DNA from: Oscillospiraceae bacterium
GTDB lineage: Bacteria; Bacillota_A; Clostridia; Oscillospirales; Oscillospiraceae
Assembly: GCA_017455225.1 (NCBI GenBank)
Contig: JAFTBL010000159.1
Location: forward strand, 1 to 7,779
Direction: 5' to 3'
DNA length: 7,779 bases
A program made the translations under genes and the position numbers. Shown here in pieces: positions 6,651-7,779 of the stretch. The notes beneath the pieces are model-generated. The model was given only the letters and a program-made list of their open reading frames with translations, ran no database searches and was not told the origin of the DNA. How positions within the stretch are numbered: position 1 is the first letter of the stretch; each line of letters starts with the position of its first letter.

Positions 6651-7625
6651 ATGAGTTCAGTAGCGGGAAACAAGGCCTCCGGCGGCAACCTGCTTGCCAA
6701 ATCAGGCTTTGCAAAGTTCAAAAAGAACTTTCTGCGGGATCGGCAGCTCTATCTGCTGATCATCATCGGCATCGCGCCGTTTCTCCTGTTTCATTACGGC
6801 CCAATGTACGGTGTACAGATCGCATTTCGCGACTACCGTATCGCCGACGGCATCACCGGCAGCCAGTGGGTGGGCTGGAAATGGTTCAACGAGTTTTTGA
6901 CAGACCCCAATTTCAAGCGGATCTTCCTCAACACGCTGATCATTTCCCTTTATTCCCTGGTGAGCTTTCCGCTGCCCATCATCATGGCGCTTTTATTCAA
7001 CGCCATGCGTAGAGAGCGCTACAAAAGCGTGGCGCAGACCATTTCCTATATGCCCCATTTCATCTCCATGACCGTATTCGTGGGTATCATGAACCTGATC
7101 CTGAGCCCCACCTCCGGTATTTACGGCAATATATTCCGCCTTTTGGGCGGTAACGGCTACCCCGCCGACTTCCGCACGCTGGCCGGTTCCTTCCGGCATC
7201 TGTACGTGTGGTCCGGCGTGTGGCAGGGCATGGGCTGGCAGACGATCCTGTACACCTTGGCGCTCTCGTCCGTGTCCGCGGAGCTTCATGAGGCGGCGTG
7301 TCTGGACGGCGCGTCACGGTTCAAGCGGATCCTCCACGTGGATCTGCCCGCCATCATGCCCACCATCGCCATCATGCTGATCCTGCGCATGGGCGGCCTG
7401 ATCAGCGTGGGCTTTGAAAAGGCATACCTGATGCAAAGCCCGCTGAACCTGTCCACCTCGGAGTTGATCTCCACCTACGTGTATAAGCGGGGTCTCAGCG
7501 ACTTCCGCCGCTTCTCCTACGGCACGGCGGTGAGCCTGTTCAATACGGCGATCAACGTGACCTTGATGCTCATTACCAACTATATCAGCAAGAAGGTCAC
7601 GGAAGATGAGATCTCGGTAGTCTGA
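6651..7625 (+). CDS. Sugar ABC transporter permease, LplB/UgpA type
   Basis: This 324-residue integral membrane protein forms half of the import channel. Predicted membrane segments lie at about 33-53, 92-117, 133-152, 187-209, 236-258 and 290-312. A cytoplasmic N-terminus of about 30 residues is rich in Lys. The EAA loop that docks the ATPase is visible: ELHEAACLDGASRFKRILHV at 211-230, followed by DLPAIMP. FLLFHYGPMYGVQIAFRDYR at 44-63 is typical of the LplB subgroup of the MalF/UgpA-like permeases. The start at ATG 6651 has AAAGG at 6636-6640, 10 bases upstream; an out-of-frame ATG at 6641 opens only a shadow reading frame. The gene follows the binding-protein gene after 61 bases and precedes the second permease gene by 17. 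Confidence 0.94.
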   Translation: MSSVAGNKASGGNLLAKSGFAKFKKNFLRDRQLYLLIIIGIAPFLLFHYGPMYGVQIAFRDYRIADGITGSQWVGWKWFNEFLTDPNFKRIFLNTLIISLYSLVSFPLPIIMALLFNAMRRERYKSVAQTISYMPHFISMTVFVGIMNLILSPTSGIYGNIFRLLGGNGYPADFRTLAGSFRHLYVWSGVWQGMGWQTILYTLALSSVSAELHEAACLDGASRFKRILHVDLPAIMPTIAIMLILRMGGLISVGFEKAYLMQSPLNLSTSELISTYVYKRGLSDFRRFSYGTAVSLFNTAINVTLMLITNYISKKVTEDEISVV

Positions 7626-7642
7626 CGGAAGGAGGAAGGACA

Positions 7643-7779
7643 ATGAACGCGGCAGTATTCAAACATCGAAGCGGCAGAGTCAGTTCCTCCGACCGCCGGT
7701 TCGACGTGATCATCTCCGTCATCGTGACGCTGTACGTTTTGACCATTCTCTATCCGCTGATCTATGTGGTGTCCTCCTC
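7643..7779 (+). CDS. Sugar ABC transporter permease, LplC/YtcP type, N-terminal fragment
   Basis: Only the first 45 codons are in the window; the gene runs off the right edge. The translation begins MNAAVFKHRSGRVSSSDRRF and continues into a hydrophobic segment (about 22-43) containing VTLYVLTILYPLIYVVSS, the usual first membrane helix of LplC/MalG-type permeases, where the Tyr-Pro near the end of the helix is characteristic. ATG 7643 follows the purine-rich stretch GGAAGGAGGAAGGA (7627-7640). It would pair with the permease encoded just upstream to form the heterodimeric channel. Confidence 0.88.
   Translation, partial: MNAAVFKHRSGRVSSSDRRFDVIISVIVTLYVLTILYPLIYVVSS

Noticed and set aside
4928..6721. 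A 597-codon open frame on the - strand opposite the binding-protein gene.
   Set aside because: It mirrors a strongly supported lipoprotein gene. Its translation shows no recognisable domain, and long antisense frames are common in GC-rich DNA with this codon use.

Overview
This window looks like part of a carbohydrate-use gene cluster from a fairly GC-rich Gram-positive anaerobe, most likely a member of the Clostridia such as a gut Oscillospiraceae/Ruminococcaceae-type organism. The reasons are the strong purine-rich Shine-Dalgarno sites, the lipoprotein solute-binding protein, and LplB/LplC-type permeases, which are typical of Firmicutes. The taxonomic call is inferred from style and cannot be proved here. 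All eight genes lie on the + strand with small gaps or overlaps, so the region reads as one operon that runs in from the left edge and out of the right edge. I found no convincing promoter, terminator, RNA gene, CRISPR array or mobile element.

Layout. Positions 3-302 hold the end of an unrecognised gene. Positions 325-1680 encode a protein of the L-arabinose/L-fucose isomerase superfamily that keeps all the AraA active-site positions. Positions 1734-3083 encode a Gfo/Idh/MocA-fold NAD(P)-binding protein whose motifs resemble NAD-dependent glycosidases of family GH109 more than ordinary sugar dehydrogenases. Overlapping it by four bases is a TIM-barrel sugar isomerase/epimerase of the xylose isomerase-like/AP endonuclease 2 family (3080-3985). 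Positions 4002-4949 encode a probable cytoplasmic TIM-barrel protein with a GH20-like His-x-Gly-x-Asp-Glu motif. Then come the transport genes: a lipoprotein solute-binding protein (4985-6589), a first permease (6651-7625) and the start of a second permease (7643 to the right edge).

How they may work together (inference). The lipoprotein captures a sugar, glycoside or oligosaccharide and the two permeases import it. No ATPase gene is seen; systems of this type commonly borrow a shared MsmX-like ATPase. Inside the cell, the Gfo/Idh/MocA-type protein and the TIM-barrel isomerase form a pair seen in redox-assisted sugar pathways such as the E. coli ycj cluster, bacterial C-glycoside deglycosylation, and stepwise 3-keto-glycoside breakdown. 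The AraA-like isomerase and the GH20-like protein could act on the released sugar or on the glycoside itself. The substrate cannot be read from the sequence. The most interesting feature is this combination of a GH109-like redox enzyme with two different sugar isomerases and an unclassified glycosidase-like protein.
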